From the NCBI GenBank assembly GCA_000431835.1, contig HF987939.1, positions 1 to 35,460 on the forward strand: a DNA stretch of 35,460 nt, in the 5' to 3' direction. The notes below the pieces were generated by a model. The model made no database searches and was not told where the DNA came from. It saw nothing but the letters and a program-made list of their open reading frames with translations. Shown piece by piece: positions 1 to 9,165 of the stretch. Every line of letters starts with the position of its first letter. The first letter of the stretch is position 1. A program made the position numbers and the translations under genes. Origin of the DNA: Succinatimonas sp. CAG:777. GTDB taxonomy: Bacteria; Pseudomonadota; Gammaproteobacteria; Enterobacterales; Succinivibrionaceae.

Positions 1-414
1 GCATTCAGGATAGGTATCTTTTAATTCTGAGACAACATCAGTATTTAAATTCTCAAGATACCTGATTCCATTGTCTTTGTTATCAGCAAATTCTGTCATA
101 TCAAGATAGATAACATCATGCTGATTTAGATGCTTTTCAAAGTCTGGAGAGGATGCTATTTTTAAATCAGAGAATAATGCCTTTGAATCACAGCCTTTTG
201 AGTAGTAAGCATTAAGCATTTTTACCGTAACGCTCTTACCAAAACGTCTTGGTCTTGTGACACAAATAAAACGTTCTTCGGTGTCGATAACCTGATTAGT
301 TAAGGTAATTATCTCTGACTTATCTACATACTCAGAGTTTCTTACTATTTGAAAAAGGCGATTATCAACATTGACGAACATAAAAGACTCTCTTGAATTA
401 ACAATCATATCCAT
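1..414 (-). CDS. AAA-ATPase-like protein, N-terminal part (partial, runs off left edge)
   Basis: An open frame of 138 codons runs from ATG (412-414) to the left edge with no stop. The protein starts MDMIVNSRESFMFVNVDN and carries the Walker A-like motif RPRRFGKS near residue 55, followed by TVKMLNAYYSKG. This is the signature of the predicted AAA-ATPase family (PF09820 type), whose full members run to roughly 500-600 residues and end in a PD-(D/E)XK nuclease-like domain. Cellular role is not established; such genes are often multicopy in gut anaerobes. A GAG lies about 10 nt before the ATG, and a TATAAT (minus strand, 432-437) lies 18 bp upstream, so the leader would be very short. Two remnants of the same family occur near 23.5 kb and 29.6 kb. 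Confidence 0.8.
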   Translation of the reverse strand, partial: MDMIVNSRESFMFVNVDNRLFQIVRNSEYVDKSEIITLTNQVIDTEERFICVTRPRRFGKSVTVKMLNAYYSKGCDSKALFSDLKIASSPDFEKHLNQHDVIYLDMTEFADNKDNGIRYLENLNTDVVSELKDTYPEC

Positions 415-777
415 GTTTTGCCATCTCATTTATTATATCAAGATAAATAATTAAGATGCTTATGCTCTCACGTGTTTTGAAAGTACTTGCTTAATTAGTG
501 ACAAAAAATGCAATTTTTAGAGAGATTTTATAAAAAACTTTTATAAAGGGCTTGTATAAGCTGAGAAAGGAAAAATCAGAGTTATGTAAGGAAATGCGTT
601 GCGCAGAGAATCGTGCTGAGGATATGGTGAAGACTTGGAATATCTCCAATTCTGTTAACTTCTTTTGTTAAATACCCTCTTTTAAGATCTAATTTGCGCT
701 TTCAATAGTATAAGCAAAATAAAAGCCCCCGAACCAGTTTCTAGTCCGAGGGCCTTTAAGCTTTAATTAAGACTTAA
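415..777. other. Intergenic region between the AAA-ATPase-like gene and glgP
   Basis: About 360 AT-rich bases. The left end holds the putative -10 (TATAAT, minus strand, 432-437) of the AAA-ATPase-like gene, and the right end holds the glgP terminator (721-757). I see no open frame, RNA gene or repeat in the middle (about 450-715). Confidence 0.5.
721..757 (-). terminator. Rho-independent terminator of glgP
   Basis: Read on the minus strand, a 17-bp stem including G-U pairs closes a 3-nt AAA loop (forward arms 721-737 and 741-757). It ends in TTTTATTTT, 21 nt after the glgP stop codon. Confidence 0.85.
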
Positions 778-3303
778 TTACTTAGTCTCAACATCTAAGC
801 TCTTTAAGTTCCAGATGTCACGAGCATAATCGTGCATTGATCTGTCTGAACTGAAGATACCCATAGTTGCAGAGTTGATCATTGCAGCCTTTGCCCAACG
901 TGCCTTATCCTTGAACATCTGCTGAGCTCTCTGATGAGCATCCTTGTATGAAGCAAAGTCTGCTAATACTAGGAATGGATCGCCTAAGTTCAACAGTGAG
1001 TTCTTGATTGATGATAATGCACCTGGCTCACCTGGTGTGAAGTAATCAGTATCTAACCAATCAATGATTGACTTTAACTCATGGTTTGCATTGTAGTAAT
1101 CCCATGAATTGTAGCCTCTAGCCTTTAATTCCTGAACTTCTTCAACTGATAAACCGAAGATGAAGTTGTTCTCGATACCAGCCTTCTCAACGATTTCGAT
1201 GTTTGCACCGTCCATAGTACCTAAGGTTAAAGCACCGTTCATTGCAAACTTCATGTTAGAAGTACCTGAAGCCTCATAACCTGCAGTTGAAATCTGCTCT
1301 GAGATATCAGCAGCTGGAATGATCTTCTCAGCTAAGCTTACGCGGTAGTTAGGTAAGAATACTACCTTTAACTTGCCCTTGATACGTAAGTCGTTGTTGA
1401 TCTTGTTACCAACAGCATTGATAGCGTAAATGATGTCTTTAGCTAGGGTGTAAGCAGGAGCTGCCTTTGCACCGAAGATAAATACCTGAGGTACGATATC
1501 CTGATCAGGGTTCTCTAATAAGCTCTTGTATAGAGACATGATGTATAAAAGATTTAAGTGCTGTCTCTTATACTCGTGAAGACGCTTTACCTGAACATCG
1601 AACATTGCGTTAGGATCAACATCAACGCCTACTAATTCCTTAATGGTCTTAGCTAGAACTACCTTGTTCTCATACTTAATCTTCATGAAGCGCTCTTGGT
1701 AGTCTTTCTTATCAGCGTAGTCCTTTAACTTATCGCATAAGTCTAAGTGTAAAGGCCAATCCTTACCGCTAACCTCGTTGTATAACTCTGCTAAGCCCTT
1801 GTTGCATGCTAATAACCAACGACGTGGAGTTACACCGTTTGTTACGTTGCAGAACTTGGTAGGCCATAACATGTTGTACTCAGGGAACAGATCTTCTTTA
1901 ACTAACTTAGAGTGGATCTTAGCAACACCGTTAACCTTGCCTGAAGTGATTACGCACAGGTTAGCCATACGAACCTTACGGCATGAACCTTCTTCAATGA
2001 TTGAAAGCTTTGCCTTCATCTCATTGTTACCTGGCCACATGTGCTCTACGATACCGTTTAAGAAGCGGTAGTTGATCTCATAGATGATCTGTAAGTGACG
2101 TGGTAATAACTTCTCAAAGATGTATACAGGCCACTTCTCTAATGCTTCTGGTAATAGAGTGTGGTTGGTGTAGTTAAAGGTCTTTGAGGTGATATCCCAA
2201 GCTGCGTCGAATGATAAACCTTCCTCATCGATTAACAATCTCATTAACTCAGGGATTGCAATGGTAGGATGAGTATCGTTTAACTGAATAACGATCTTCT
2301 TTGCAAACTCTGAATAATCATGGTGATGTGAACGGTTGTAACGACGTAAGATATCACGTAATGAACATGCGCAGAAGAAGTACTGCTGAGTTAAACGTAA
2401 TTCCTTACCAGCCTCAGTTGAGTCGTTAGGATATAGAACCTTTGAAACAGTCTCTGCTAATGACTTCTCAGCCTGTGCATCAACGTAACCACCTGCGTTG
2501 AATACGTCCCAGTTGAACTGCTCTGTGGAACGTGACTCCCACAGACGTAAAATTGCAACTGAAGAACCACGGTAGCCAACTACAGGGATATCCCAAGGCA
2601 CACCTTTGATGATGTTAGATGGATGCCATACTGAGCTTACAGTGCCATCAGGTGCGGTCTGTGTATCAACATAACCACCTAGTGGTACGTTCTGAACTGA
2701 CTCTGGACGGCATACTTCCCATGGACAGCCGTACTCACGCCATGAATCTGGACGCTCAACCTGCTTGCCGCCACGGATTTCCTGACGGAACAGACCGTTC
2801 TCATAGTGAATACCATAACCTACACATGGGTAATTGCAAGTTGCAAGTGAGTCCATGAAGCAAGCAGCTAGACGACCTAAACCGCCGTTACCTAAAGCCA
2901 TATCAGGCTCTTCTTCACAAACTTCATTGATATCTAGACCAAGTTCTTTTAATGCATCACGTGCAACATCGAACTTCTCTAGGTTGGTCAGATTGTTGAT
3001 TGTCAATCTGCCCATTAAGAATTCTGCTGATAAATAGTGAACAGCGCGGGTGTCATTCTTAGCATGAGTTTCTTGGGTATCGGTTAGACGACCGAAGATA
3101 TCCTCGTTGCAAGTTGCTACTACAGCCTGCCACCAAGCTAATTTGCTAGCCTTTGCTGGAGAGGTACCAATTGTGGTACGCAGATGATTTAAAACTGACT
3201 CTTTGAACTTCTCTACATTTGCTTTGTAGTCAGTTGCAGATGCAGTTACTTTGCTGTTACTAGTTTTGGTAGCAGCTTTCTTTGGGGTATTTTTAGTTAC
3301 CAT
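778..3303 (-). CDS. glgP: Glycogen/maltodextrin phosphorylase
   Basis: Releases glucose 1-phosphate from alpha-1,4-glucan ends in the cytoplasm, using pyridoxal phosphate. The 841-residue protein has the usual family length plus a Lys/Ser/Thr-rich N-terminal tail of about 25 residues before the catalytic fold. Visible family motifs are HYLSAEFLMGR, ALGNGGLGRLAACFMDSLAT, VQVKRLHEYKRQ and the PLP-lysine segment EASGTSNMKFAMNGALTLGT (Lys in NMK) followed by MDGANIEI. The ATG at 3301-3303 has GAGGAAA about 8 nt upstream, which supports this start. It has its own promoter and terminator and appears monocistronic. GlgP versus MalP cannot be settled from sequence alone; no glg or mal genes lie nearby. 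Confidence 0.95.
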   Translation of the reverse strand: MVTKNTPKKAATKTSNSKVTASATDYKANVEKFKESVLNHLRTTIGTSPAKASKLAWWQAVVATCNEDIFGRLTDTQETHAKNDTRAVHYLSAEFLMGRLTINNLTNLEKFDVARDALKELGLDINEVCEEEPDMALGNGGLGRLAACFMDSLATCNYPCVGYGIHYENGLFRQEIRGGKQVERPDSWREYGCPWEVCRPESVQNVPLGGYVDTQTAPDGTVSSVWHPSNIIKGVPWDIPVVGYRGSSVAILRLWESRSTEQFNWDVFNAGGYVDAQAEKSLAETVSKVLYPNDSTEAGKELRLTQQYFFCACSLRDILRRYNRSHHHDYSEFAKKIVIQLNDTHPTIAIPELMRLLIDEEGLSFDAAWDITSKTFNYTNHTLLPEALEKWPVYIFEKLLPRHLQIIYEINYRFLNGIVEHMWPGNNEMKAKLSIIEEGSCRKVRMANLCVITSGKVNGVAKIHSKLVKEDLFPEYNMLWPTKFCNVTNGVTPRRWLLACNKGLAELYNEVSGKDWPLHLDLCDKLKDYADKKDYQERFMKIKYENKVVLAKTIKELVGVDVDPNAMFDVQVKRLHEYKRQHLNLLYIMSLYKSLLENPDQDIVPQVFIFGAKAAPAYTLAKDIIYAINAVGNKINNDLRIKGKLKVVFLPNYRVSLAEKIIPAADISEQISTAGYEASGTSNMKFAMNGALTLGTMDGANIEIVEKAGIENNFIFGLSVEEVQELKARGYNSWDYYNANHELKSIIDWLDTDYFTPGEPGALSSIKNSLLNLGDPFLVLADFASYKDAHQRAQQMFKDKARWAKAAMINSATMGIFSSDRSMHDYARDIWNLKSLDVETK

Positions 3304-3336
3304 AAAATAATTTCCTCATTAACTCCCAGTGAAGTC

Positions 3337-3364
3337 ATTATAACAGAGCAAAAAACGCTGTTCA
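3337..3364 (-). promoter_or_regulatory. Putative sigma70 promoter of glgP
   Basis: On the minus strand TGAACA and TATAAT are separated by 16 bp, about 33 nt before the glgP ATG. The -10 is perfect and the -35 matches 4 of 6. Predicted from sequence only. Confidence 0.5.
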
Positions 3365-3405
3365 TATTCTGATTATTACACAATATTAAACTTAAAACTC
3401 AATTT

Positions 3406-4533
3406 TTAGAATTTTAATTCATCAGGAATTGGTAAATTCATATCCAGATCACGTGGTCGCTGTTTGCTCTTTCCTTCCTTGAAAGATTTCATGCCCATTA
3501 CCCAGGCTAAAACCTGAGCTACAGCCTTAAATAAGCCTCGTGGGATTTCACAGTCAAGATCGGTTGTATAGTATAAAGAACGGGCCAGAGGTGGCAGAGG
3601 GATGACAGGAACTTCAGATTCTCTGGCAATTTCCTTAATTTTTTCGGCAATCTCATCTACACCTTTTGCAACTACTAGTGGCGCAGTAGTACCATTAGGA
3701 TCATATTTTAGTGCTACAGCATAATGAGTAGGGTTAGTTACAACCACATCAGCCTCAGGGACTTTCTTCATCATACGACGGGCTGCCATCTGATATTGAA
3801 GCTGTTTAATCTTACCTTTAATCTGAGGGTTTCCTTCAGTATCCTTAAATTCATCTTTAATTTCCTGCTTACTCATACGCAATTGTTTGATGTAGTTCCA
3901 TTTTTGGTATGGAACGTCAAGTAAAACAATTGGACAGAGTGAGCAGACAATAATCACCATGAACTGGAACAGAAGTTTTATCGCCTGACGAATAGAGCCT
4001 ATAGGATCGATATAAGATAAGCTCATAACCTCAGCCATACGGCCAGAGAGAGCAAAGTAACAGAACGATCCGATGAAAGCTACTTTAAAGATACCTTTTA
4101 CAAGTTCTACGATAGCGTTTAGTGAAAATATTCTGCCAATACCTTTAATTGGATTTAATTTACTGAATTTTGGTTGTAGGGCTTCTTTAGAGAAATTGTA
4201 TCCACCAATAAAGATTGAGCCTGCAATTGCGCAGACAAAGACTACAAAAGAAATACCAATTAAGGGAATTGCAATATCTAAAAGATTTTCGACAAAAAGA
4301 CGCCGACTCTCGTCTTCAGAAAAGATTTGTTCTCGAGTTAAGGTAAAACTGTTTAACATGATCTGGCGCATGCCCTTTCCTAAAAAGGAGGAGAATGCCC
4401 AGATAGATAAGACACCTGCTAACAGAACAAAGAAAGTTCCTGCCTCTTTAGAACGAGGCACCTGGCCTTTCTTTCTGGCGTCGTCTAGTTTTTTACTAGT
4501 CGGTTGTTCTGTTTTATCGTCGGTATCTGCCAT
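3406..4533 (-). CDS. flhB: Flagellar type III export switch protein FlhB
   Basis: Inner-membrane component of the flagellar export gate that switches substrate specificity from rod/hook to filament. The 375-residue protein has the basic N-terminus TEQPTSKKLDDARKKGQVPR, four hydrophobic segments (roughly residues 30-50, 90-115, 145-165, 185-210) and a cytoplasmic domain with the autocleavage motif NPTH (Asn about residue 267), followed by YAVALKY and the conserved PLARSLYY. The ATG (4531-4533) lies 3 bp after the parE stop codon (TAG CCT ATG), so it is probably co-transcribed or translationally coupled with parE. No fliPQR or flhA is adjacent, which is unusual for flhB. Confidence 0.96.
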   Translation of the reverse strand: MADTDDKTEQPTSKKLDDARKKGQVPRSKEAGTFFVLLAGVLSIWAFSSFLGKGMRQIMLNSFTLTREQIFSEDESRRLFVENLLDIAIPLIGISFVVFVCAIAGSIFIGGYNFSKEALQPKFSKLNPIKGIGRIFSLNAIVELVKGIFKVAFIGSFCYFALSGRMAEVMSLSYIDPIGSIRQAIKLLFQFMVIIVCSLCPIVLLDVPYQKWNYIKQLRMSKQEIKDEFKDTEGNPQIKGKIKQLQYQMAARRMMKKVPEADVVVTNPTHYAVALKYDPNGTTAPLVVAKGVDEIAEKIKEIARESEVPVIPLPPLARSLYYTTDLDCEIPRGLFKAVAQVLAWVMGMKSFKEGKSKQRPRDLDMNLPIPDELKF

Positions 4534-4536
4534 AGG

Positions 4537-6453
4537 CTAGTCGATCATCTCTGCTTTATCGCCGTTATTCTCAATCCACTGACGTCTGTCAGCAGCTCTC
4601 TTTTGAGATAACAGAAGATCCATAATTGCAAAGGTATTCTCATCAGCATCTGAAGTTAAGGTTAACTTTTTTAAACGTCTTGATTCAGGTGCTAAGGTAG
4701 TTTCACGTAGCTGATCAGGGTTCATCTCACCTAATCCCTTGAAACGCTGGATCTTAATATTGTCCTTTTTAATACCTTTTCTTAAGAACTGTTTTTGCTT
4801 TACATCAAGTTCAGCTTCATCGATTGCATACTCTTTGTATTTGCCGGCATCAATTCTGAATAATGGAGGACATGCTACATAGATATGACCTTCTCTTACC
4901 AGTCTTGTAAAGTGTTTTACAAAAAGACAGCATAAAAGAGTACCAATATGCAGACCGTCACAGTCAGCATCAGCTAAGATGCAGATCTTGTCGTAACGAA
5001 GACCGTCTAAACTATCAGCATCAGGATCTACTCCGATGGCAATAGAGATAGCTCGAATTTCTTCAGACTCCATAGCCTTAGCAGCTGAAGTCTCCCAAGT
5101 ATTTAAAATCTTACCGCGTAAAGGCAGGATTGCCTGATAGCTTGAATCTCTTGCCTGACGGGCAGAGCCACCTGCTGAGTCACCCTCTACAATAAAGAGT
5201 TCGCAACGGCTAGGATCTGATGAGGTGCAATCGGTTAGTTTGCCTGGAAGAGCAGGTCCACGAGAGGTCTTTTTACGCTCTACAACTTTAGCTGTACTTT
5301 CTCTGTCTTTAGCAGCTTCAATAATGGCATTAGCAATAACTTTTGCGGTATTAACATTTGAGTTTAACCACAGAGAGAATCTGTCTGAAACAATACCCTG
5401 TACAATTGAAGCAATATGACGAGATGACAATTTCTCTTTAGTTTGACCTGCAAACTGAGGGTCTCGCATCTTTAAAGATAAAACGTATGAGCAGTGTGAC
5501 CAAACATCATCTGCTGTAATTTTTAAATTACGTGGTAAAAGATTTTGTAAATCACAAAACTCTTTTATAGCATCAGTTAAACCTGCTCTAAAACCGTTGA
5601 CATGGGTACCACCTTCAACAGTTGGGATTAAGTTTACAAATGACTCACCGATGGTATGAGCACCTGTACCTTCTAACTCCCAGGCTACAGCCCACTCTAA
5701 TTCCTCATCCTCGCCTTTTACTTCTCCAAAGAATGGAGGATTAGGTTCAATGGTTCTGCCTTCTGTTTGAGATAACATGTAGTTTTGTAAGTTACCATTG
5801 TAAGACCAGCTCTCAGTGGTGTTTCTAATCTTATCTTCAAAATTGATGGTAAGACCTTCACATAAAACTGCTTTTGCTTTTAAAAGATGTTTTAGTAGAG
5901 CTACATTAAACTTTGGTTCATCAAAATATGGCTCATCTGGCCAGAAGTGTACTGAAGTACCGGTATCCTTTTTCGCGCAGGTGCCAATTTGTGTTAATTC
6001 TTGAGTTTTATTTCCACCTTCATAGGTAATTTGATAGACAATACCGCCCCTTTTTACGGTTGCAATTAGCTTCTTTGACAAAGCATTTACAACAGATACA
6101 CCTACACCGTGCAGACCACCTGAGAATTTGTAAGAATCTGAATTAAACTTACCGCCTGCGTGTAACCTAGTTAAGATAAGCTCGATTGCTGGGATTTTTT
6201 CTTCAGGATGAAGATCAACAGGCATACCACGACCGTTATCAGTTACCTCTAATGATTCATCCTCGTATAAAACGACATCGATCTTATTGGCAAAACCTGC
6301 TACAGCCTCATCAACACTGTTATCGATAACTTCCATACCCAAATGATTTGGATTTTGGGTATCAGTGTACATACCAGGTCTTCTTCTAACTGGTTCTAGA
6401 CCTTTTAATACTTCGATGGAAGCGCCTGAATAATCTTTTACATTGTCTGACAT
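4537..6453 (-). CDS. parE: DNA topoisomerase IV subunit B
   Basis: ATPase subunit of topoisomerase IV, which with ParC decatenates replicated chromosomes. An N-terminal GHKL ATPase is seen (EVIDNSVDEAVAG, TDNGRGMPVD, GGLHGVGVSVVNALS). The Toprim domain has VEGDSAGGSARQARD, PLRGKILN and ILADADCDGLHIGTLL (DxD metal site), and the C-terminus is LLSQKRAADRRQWIENNGD. I place the start at ATG 6451-6453 (MSDNVKDYSGASIEVLKGLE), giving 638 residues, close to the E. coli length of about 630. The open frame extends to 6546, but those 31 extra residues do not look like the family. It precedes flhB by 3 bp. The lack of a GyrB-type insert supports ParE over GyrB. Confidence 0.96.
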   Translation of the reverse strand: MSDNVKDYSGASIEVLKGLEPVRRRPGMYTDTQNPNHLGMEVIDNSVDEAVAGFANKIDVVLYEDESLEVTDNGRGMPVDLHPEEKIPAIELILTRLHAGGKFNSDSYKFSGGLHGVGVSVVNALSKKLIATVKRGGIVYQITYEGGNKTQELTQIGTCAKKDTGTSVHFWPDEPYFDEPKFNVALLKHLLKAKAVLCEGLTINFEDKIRNTTESWSYNGNLQNYMLSQTEGRTIEPNPPFFGEVKGEDEELEWAVAWELEGTGAHTIGESFVNLIPTVEGGTHVNGFRAGLTDAIKEFCDLQNLLPRNLKITADDVWSHCSYVLSLKMRDPQFAGQTKEKLSSRHIASIVQGIVSDRFSLWLNSNVNTAKVIANAIIEAAKDRESTAKVVERKKTSRGPALPGKLTDCTSSDPSRCELFIVEGDSAGGSARQARDSSYQAILPLRGKILNTWETSAAKAMESEEIRAISIAIGVDPDADSLDGLRYDKICILADADCDGLHIGTLLCCLFVKHFTRLVREGHIYVACPPLFRIDAGKYKEYAIDEAELDVKQKQFLRKGIKKDNIKIQRFKGLGEMNPDQLRETTLAPESRRLKKLTLTSDADENTFAIMDLLLSQKRAADRRQWIENNGDKAEMID

Positions 6454-7752
6454 ATGAATCTTTTTATGCTTTGAAATAATTCTTTTGAATTGATTTTTAT
6501 ATAGGTTCGTTGTTGTACTGAATACTCTAATAATAGCACAAAGCACTAATTTACGTTAATAAAAGCTAGTATTGGTAAGAGAGCAGAAATGCACTTAAAC
6601 TTTAAAAGCTAAATTGCACTGATTAAGAATATTGTTATAAACAAACACATAATTGTTACGTAATTTTGTTACATTTTAGTGCCATTAAATCTCGATTTTT
6701 GTTGCAAAAAGGTGTTTTAAGCTTTCATATTTCGTGAATTTTTTAAGATTTTTTCTTCTATTTCAATATATTAAACAAATTATTCAAAACAGTTATTTTG
6801 ATATTTTAAAGTCTAACAATCTCACATGAATATCATTATAGGTATTTTTAAATAGAGTAGTTCCTCATGCTTAAGGCAACATCTGATTAGAAAAAAATGA
6901 ATAGCCTGAACTTATAAAACAATTCAGCGAAGAAAAACGATTTGAAGAAAATTGGAAAGATCTTCAAGCAGAGATGAAGAATTCAAAACAAAAGATCTAG
7001 TTAAAAATAACATGCGTCAATGAGATTGTTCTATCAATTACTCAGTATTACCCATCAACGTTGTTATTTTCCAAGCACTATTGAGTGCTCTCATATCTAA
7101 AGATTATTGGATGAACGCAGTCATTGCAATTTCGTAACAAACCTACATTTTGAAGGCAAAACAATTACAGTAGGATACACTGCAGCAGCAGTTGAGATGT
7201 CGTAACTCACCAACATTTTGGTGACCCTGCAATATCAACAAATGCTCTACAGAAGTTATGGGACGACAGTCGTAACTCACCAACATTCTGGTGACACCGC
7301 AATGGTACCACATTTAAAGCCTTTGTAAATGCAGTCTCTAGCACAGTTTTCGCCGTTGACTGCTATTTTTCTTAAAATCTTGGCAGATCTTTAAAAAATG
7401 ACTTAAAAAAACTGCGTTAAACCGCATAAGAAAGCCATCGCCGAAAAAAAAGAATAACTATTTTAGAAAATTATCAACAATATCTTTAAAATTCAATAAG
7501 TTAAATAATAACATAATCTTATTCAGATTTTATCAAATATTATTGGCGGAATTTTAGAAATTTATATTTAAAGCTCAATAAGTAAATAAAATCACGCTTA
7601 TTTTAAATATACTAATTATTCTAATTATTTATGCATATTTAATTTTGATACAACATTATCTGCTGTTGATTACCTTTTTTGTTTTGAAAGTATGGTGATT
7701 CTATAAAGTCATTCTGAACTTTACAAAGAAAGGCTCTTGTTCTTTTGATTGA
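6454..7752. other. 1.3-kb AT-rich gap with repeats and decayed coding scraps
   Basis: No intact gene is visible. The part next to parE (6454-6700) presumably holds its promoter and contains the palindrome TTACGTAA near 6655. On the plus strand two short readable stretches are interrupted by stops: about 6910-7002 (ends FEENWKDLQAEMKNSKQKI) and about 7048-7135 (hydrophobic, LPINVVIFQALLSALISKDY). They could be remains of dead genes, but I cannot assign a family. The 35-bp repeats at 7131-7303 are listed separately. 7400-7680 is very AT-rich with nothing recognised. I found no convincing terminator after qseC. Confidence 0.5.
7131..7303. repeat. Three spaced 35-bp repeats, CRISPR-like
   Basis: Units lie at 7131-7165, 7199-7233 and 7269-7303, separated by unrelated 33 and 35 nt. 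Units 2 and 3 differ at 3 of 35 positions; unit 1 matches unit 2 at 25 of 35. Units 2 and 3 start GTCGTAACTCACCAACAT and end GCAAT, and hold an inverted repeat TCACCA/TGGTGA (7207-7212, 7219-7224). Repeat length, spacer length and a degenerate terminal unit fit a residual CRISPR array; the GTCGTA...CAAT ends resemble type II repeats. No cas genes occur in the window. Other explanations are an internal repeat of a dead gene or a non-CRISPR hairpin repeat. Confidence 0.5.
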
Positions 7753-9165
7753 CTAACTTAGCTTAAAGGTAACCTTAGCTCTGAGACCACCTTCTTTGCG
7801 GTTCTCTAAGACAATCTTGGCACCAATCTCATCACAGGCAGATTTTACGATGGACAGACCTAAACCAGTGCCTTCTATCTTGGCGGTGTCACCACCTACT
7901 CTGTAGAAAGCATTGAATACTTTAGTTAGGTCTTCTTGAGAAAGACCAGACCCCGTGTCTTCTACAAAGATAGTAATCTCATGATCATGTTTTACACAGC
8001 TTAGATCACACTGACCGCCTTTTGGAGTGTACTTTAAGGAGTTACTTACAAGATTTGAAATAATAGTCTTGACACTGGACCTGTCTGAATAAAGAGAGAC
8101 TGTGCAGTTTCCGACAAGCCCCAGATCAATGTCGTTGTCATCAGCTAATGAACCTAAATCATCAATGATTTCAACAAACAGTGATTTCACATCGAAGTTA
8201 GTAAAGTGAAGTTCTCGCCCGCATTGAGAACGGGCATAAGCTAAAAGATCATTAGTTAATTTTCTTTGACGGGAGATAGCAAGCTTTAACTGATGAACCT
8301 TGTCTGCTTCATCCTGTGGCAGGATATCCTCTTTTAAAGCCTGTGCCTGTAGTGAGATTGCTGTAAGCGGAGTTCTCATTTCATGCGCTGCATCGGCAAT
8401 AAATCTTCGTTCATTTTGCAGAGCACCTGCGGTCTTATTAAAAAGGCGGTTAATAGAATCAATAAAGACATCAAGCTCTGATGGCAGAGTATGTCCTGTA
8501 ACTGGAGTTAGATCACTCTCACGGCGCATATCCAGTTCTTTGGCTAAGCGCTTTACAGGTAAGAACATTATATTTACAAATAAAGCTACACATGGAATAT
8601 AGATTGCAACTAACAGTAAGAATTCAAACAGTGAACTCATTAAAGCCTGGTTTACCAGAGCTTCCATAAGTTCAAATGGTCTTGCAACAACAAATCTAAC
8701 ACCTGCCCTGTTGGTTGCAACATAAGCTCTTACTCGTCTGTCGTTAATTAAAACTGAATATAAACCGTCATCAATGCCTACAGGGAAATAAAAGGTTTCA
8801 CCTGGTTGAGCATAGACAGGTGCAATGATGATCTCCTGATGCTTATCAAAGAGATCGTTTAAAGATGGAATTGGAAGGAATGAACGTTCTAACTCATGGC
8901 GCAACATCAGATTGCCTTTAAAGTCACGGAAGAGACGTCTCCTGAAATTAGGTCCTTCCCATGACTTTGGTAACATCATGTCGTAATTGATAATAACACC
9001 TGCAATCTGAGCTAACTCCTCGTCAACATAAAAGCCAATCTCATTCATTGCTTTGTTGTAGGAGCGATAGCAACTAAAACCTGTATAGAGAATTCCTATA
9101 CAAGCTAAGACGATGCACAGTTTAAAACGTAAGGAACGGATTAGTTTCCTTTGACGACTTTCCAA
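7753..9165 (-). CDS. qseC: Sensor histidine kinase, QseC/PmrB-like
   Basis: Membrane sensor kinase paired with the adjacent OmpR-type regulator. The 470 residues show TM1 at about 16-32, a periplasmic domain at about 33-175, TM2 at about 178-203, a HAMP-like linker, the H-box FIADAAHEMRTPLTA (phospho-His about residue 261), N-box NLVSNSLKYTPKGG, G1 DTGSGLS and G2 GTGLGLSIVK. The start codon is TTG (9163-9165), preceded by AGAGG 6 nt upstream, and overlaps the 3' end of the regulator gene by 25 bp, indicating coupling. E. coli qseBC also lies near parE, which supports this name, but the ligand cannot be read from sequence and PmrB-type kinases look similar. Confidence 0.85.
   Translation of the reverse strand: MESRQRKLIRSLRFKLCIVLACIGILYTGFSCYRSYNKAMNEIGFYVDEELAQIAGVIINYDMMLPKSWEGPNFRRRLFRDFKGNLMLRHELERSFLPIPSLNDLFDKHQEIIIAPVYAQPGETFYFPVGIDDGLYSVLINDRRVRAYVATNRAGVRFVVARPFELMEALVNQALMSSLFEFLLLVAIYIPCVALFVNIMFLPVKRLAKELDMRRESDLTPVTGHTLPSELDVFIDSINRLFNKTAGALQNERRFIADAAHEMRTPLTAISLQAQALKEDILPQDEADKVHQLKLAISRQRKLTNDLLAYARSQCGRELHFTNFDVKSLFVEIIDDLGSLADDNDIDLGLVGNCTVSLYSDRSSVKTIISNLVSNSLKYTPKGGQCDLSCVKHDHEITIFVEDTGSGLSQEDLTKVFNAFYRVGGDTAKIEGTGLGLSIVKSACDEIGAKIVLENRKEGGLRAKVTFKLS

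Noticed and set aside
1778..2071. Plus-strand open frame inside glgP
   Set aside because: Lies fully antisense to a strongly supported gene, with no ribosome binding site or family likeness. The same holds for the other frames inside glgP, flhB, parE, qseC, damX, aroK, mrcA, groEL and MCP.
6454..6546. 31-codon N-terminal extension of parE
   Set aside because: Not similar to ParE; the family N-terminus begins at the internal ATG 6451-6453.
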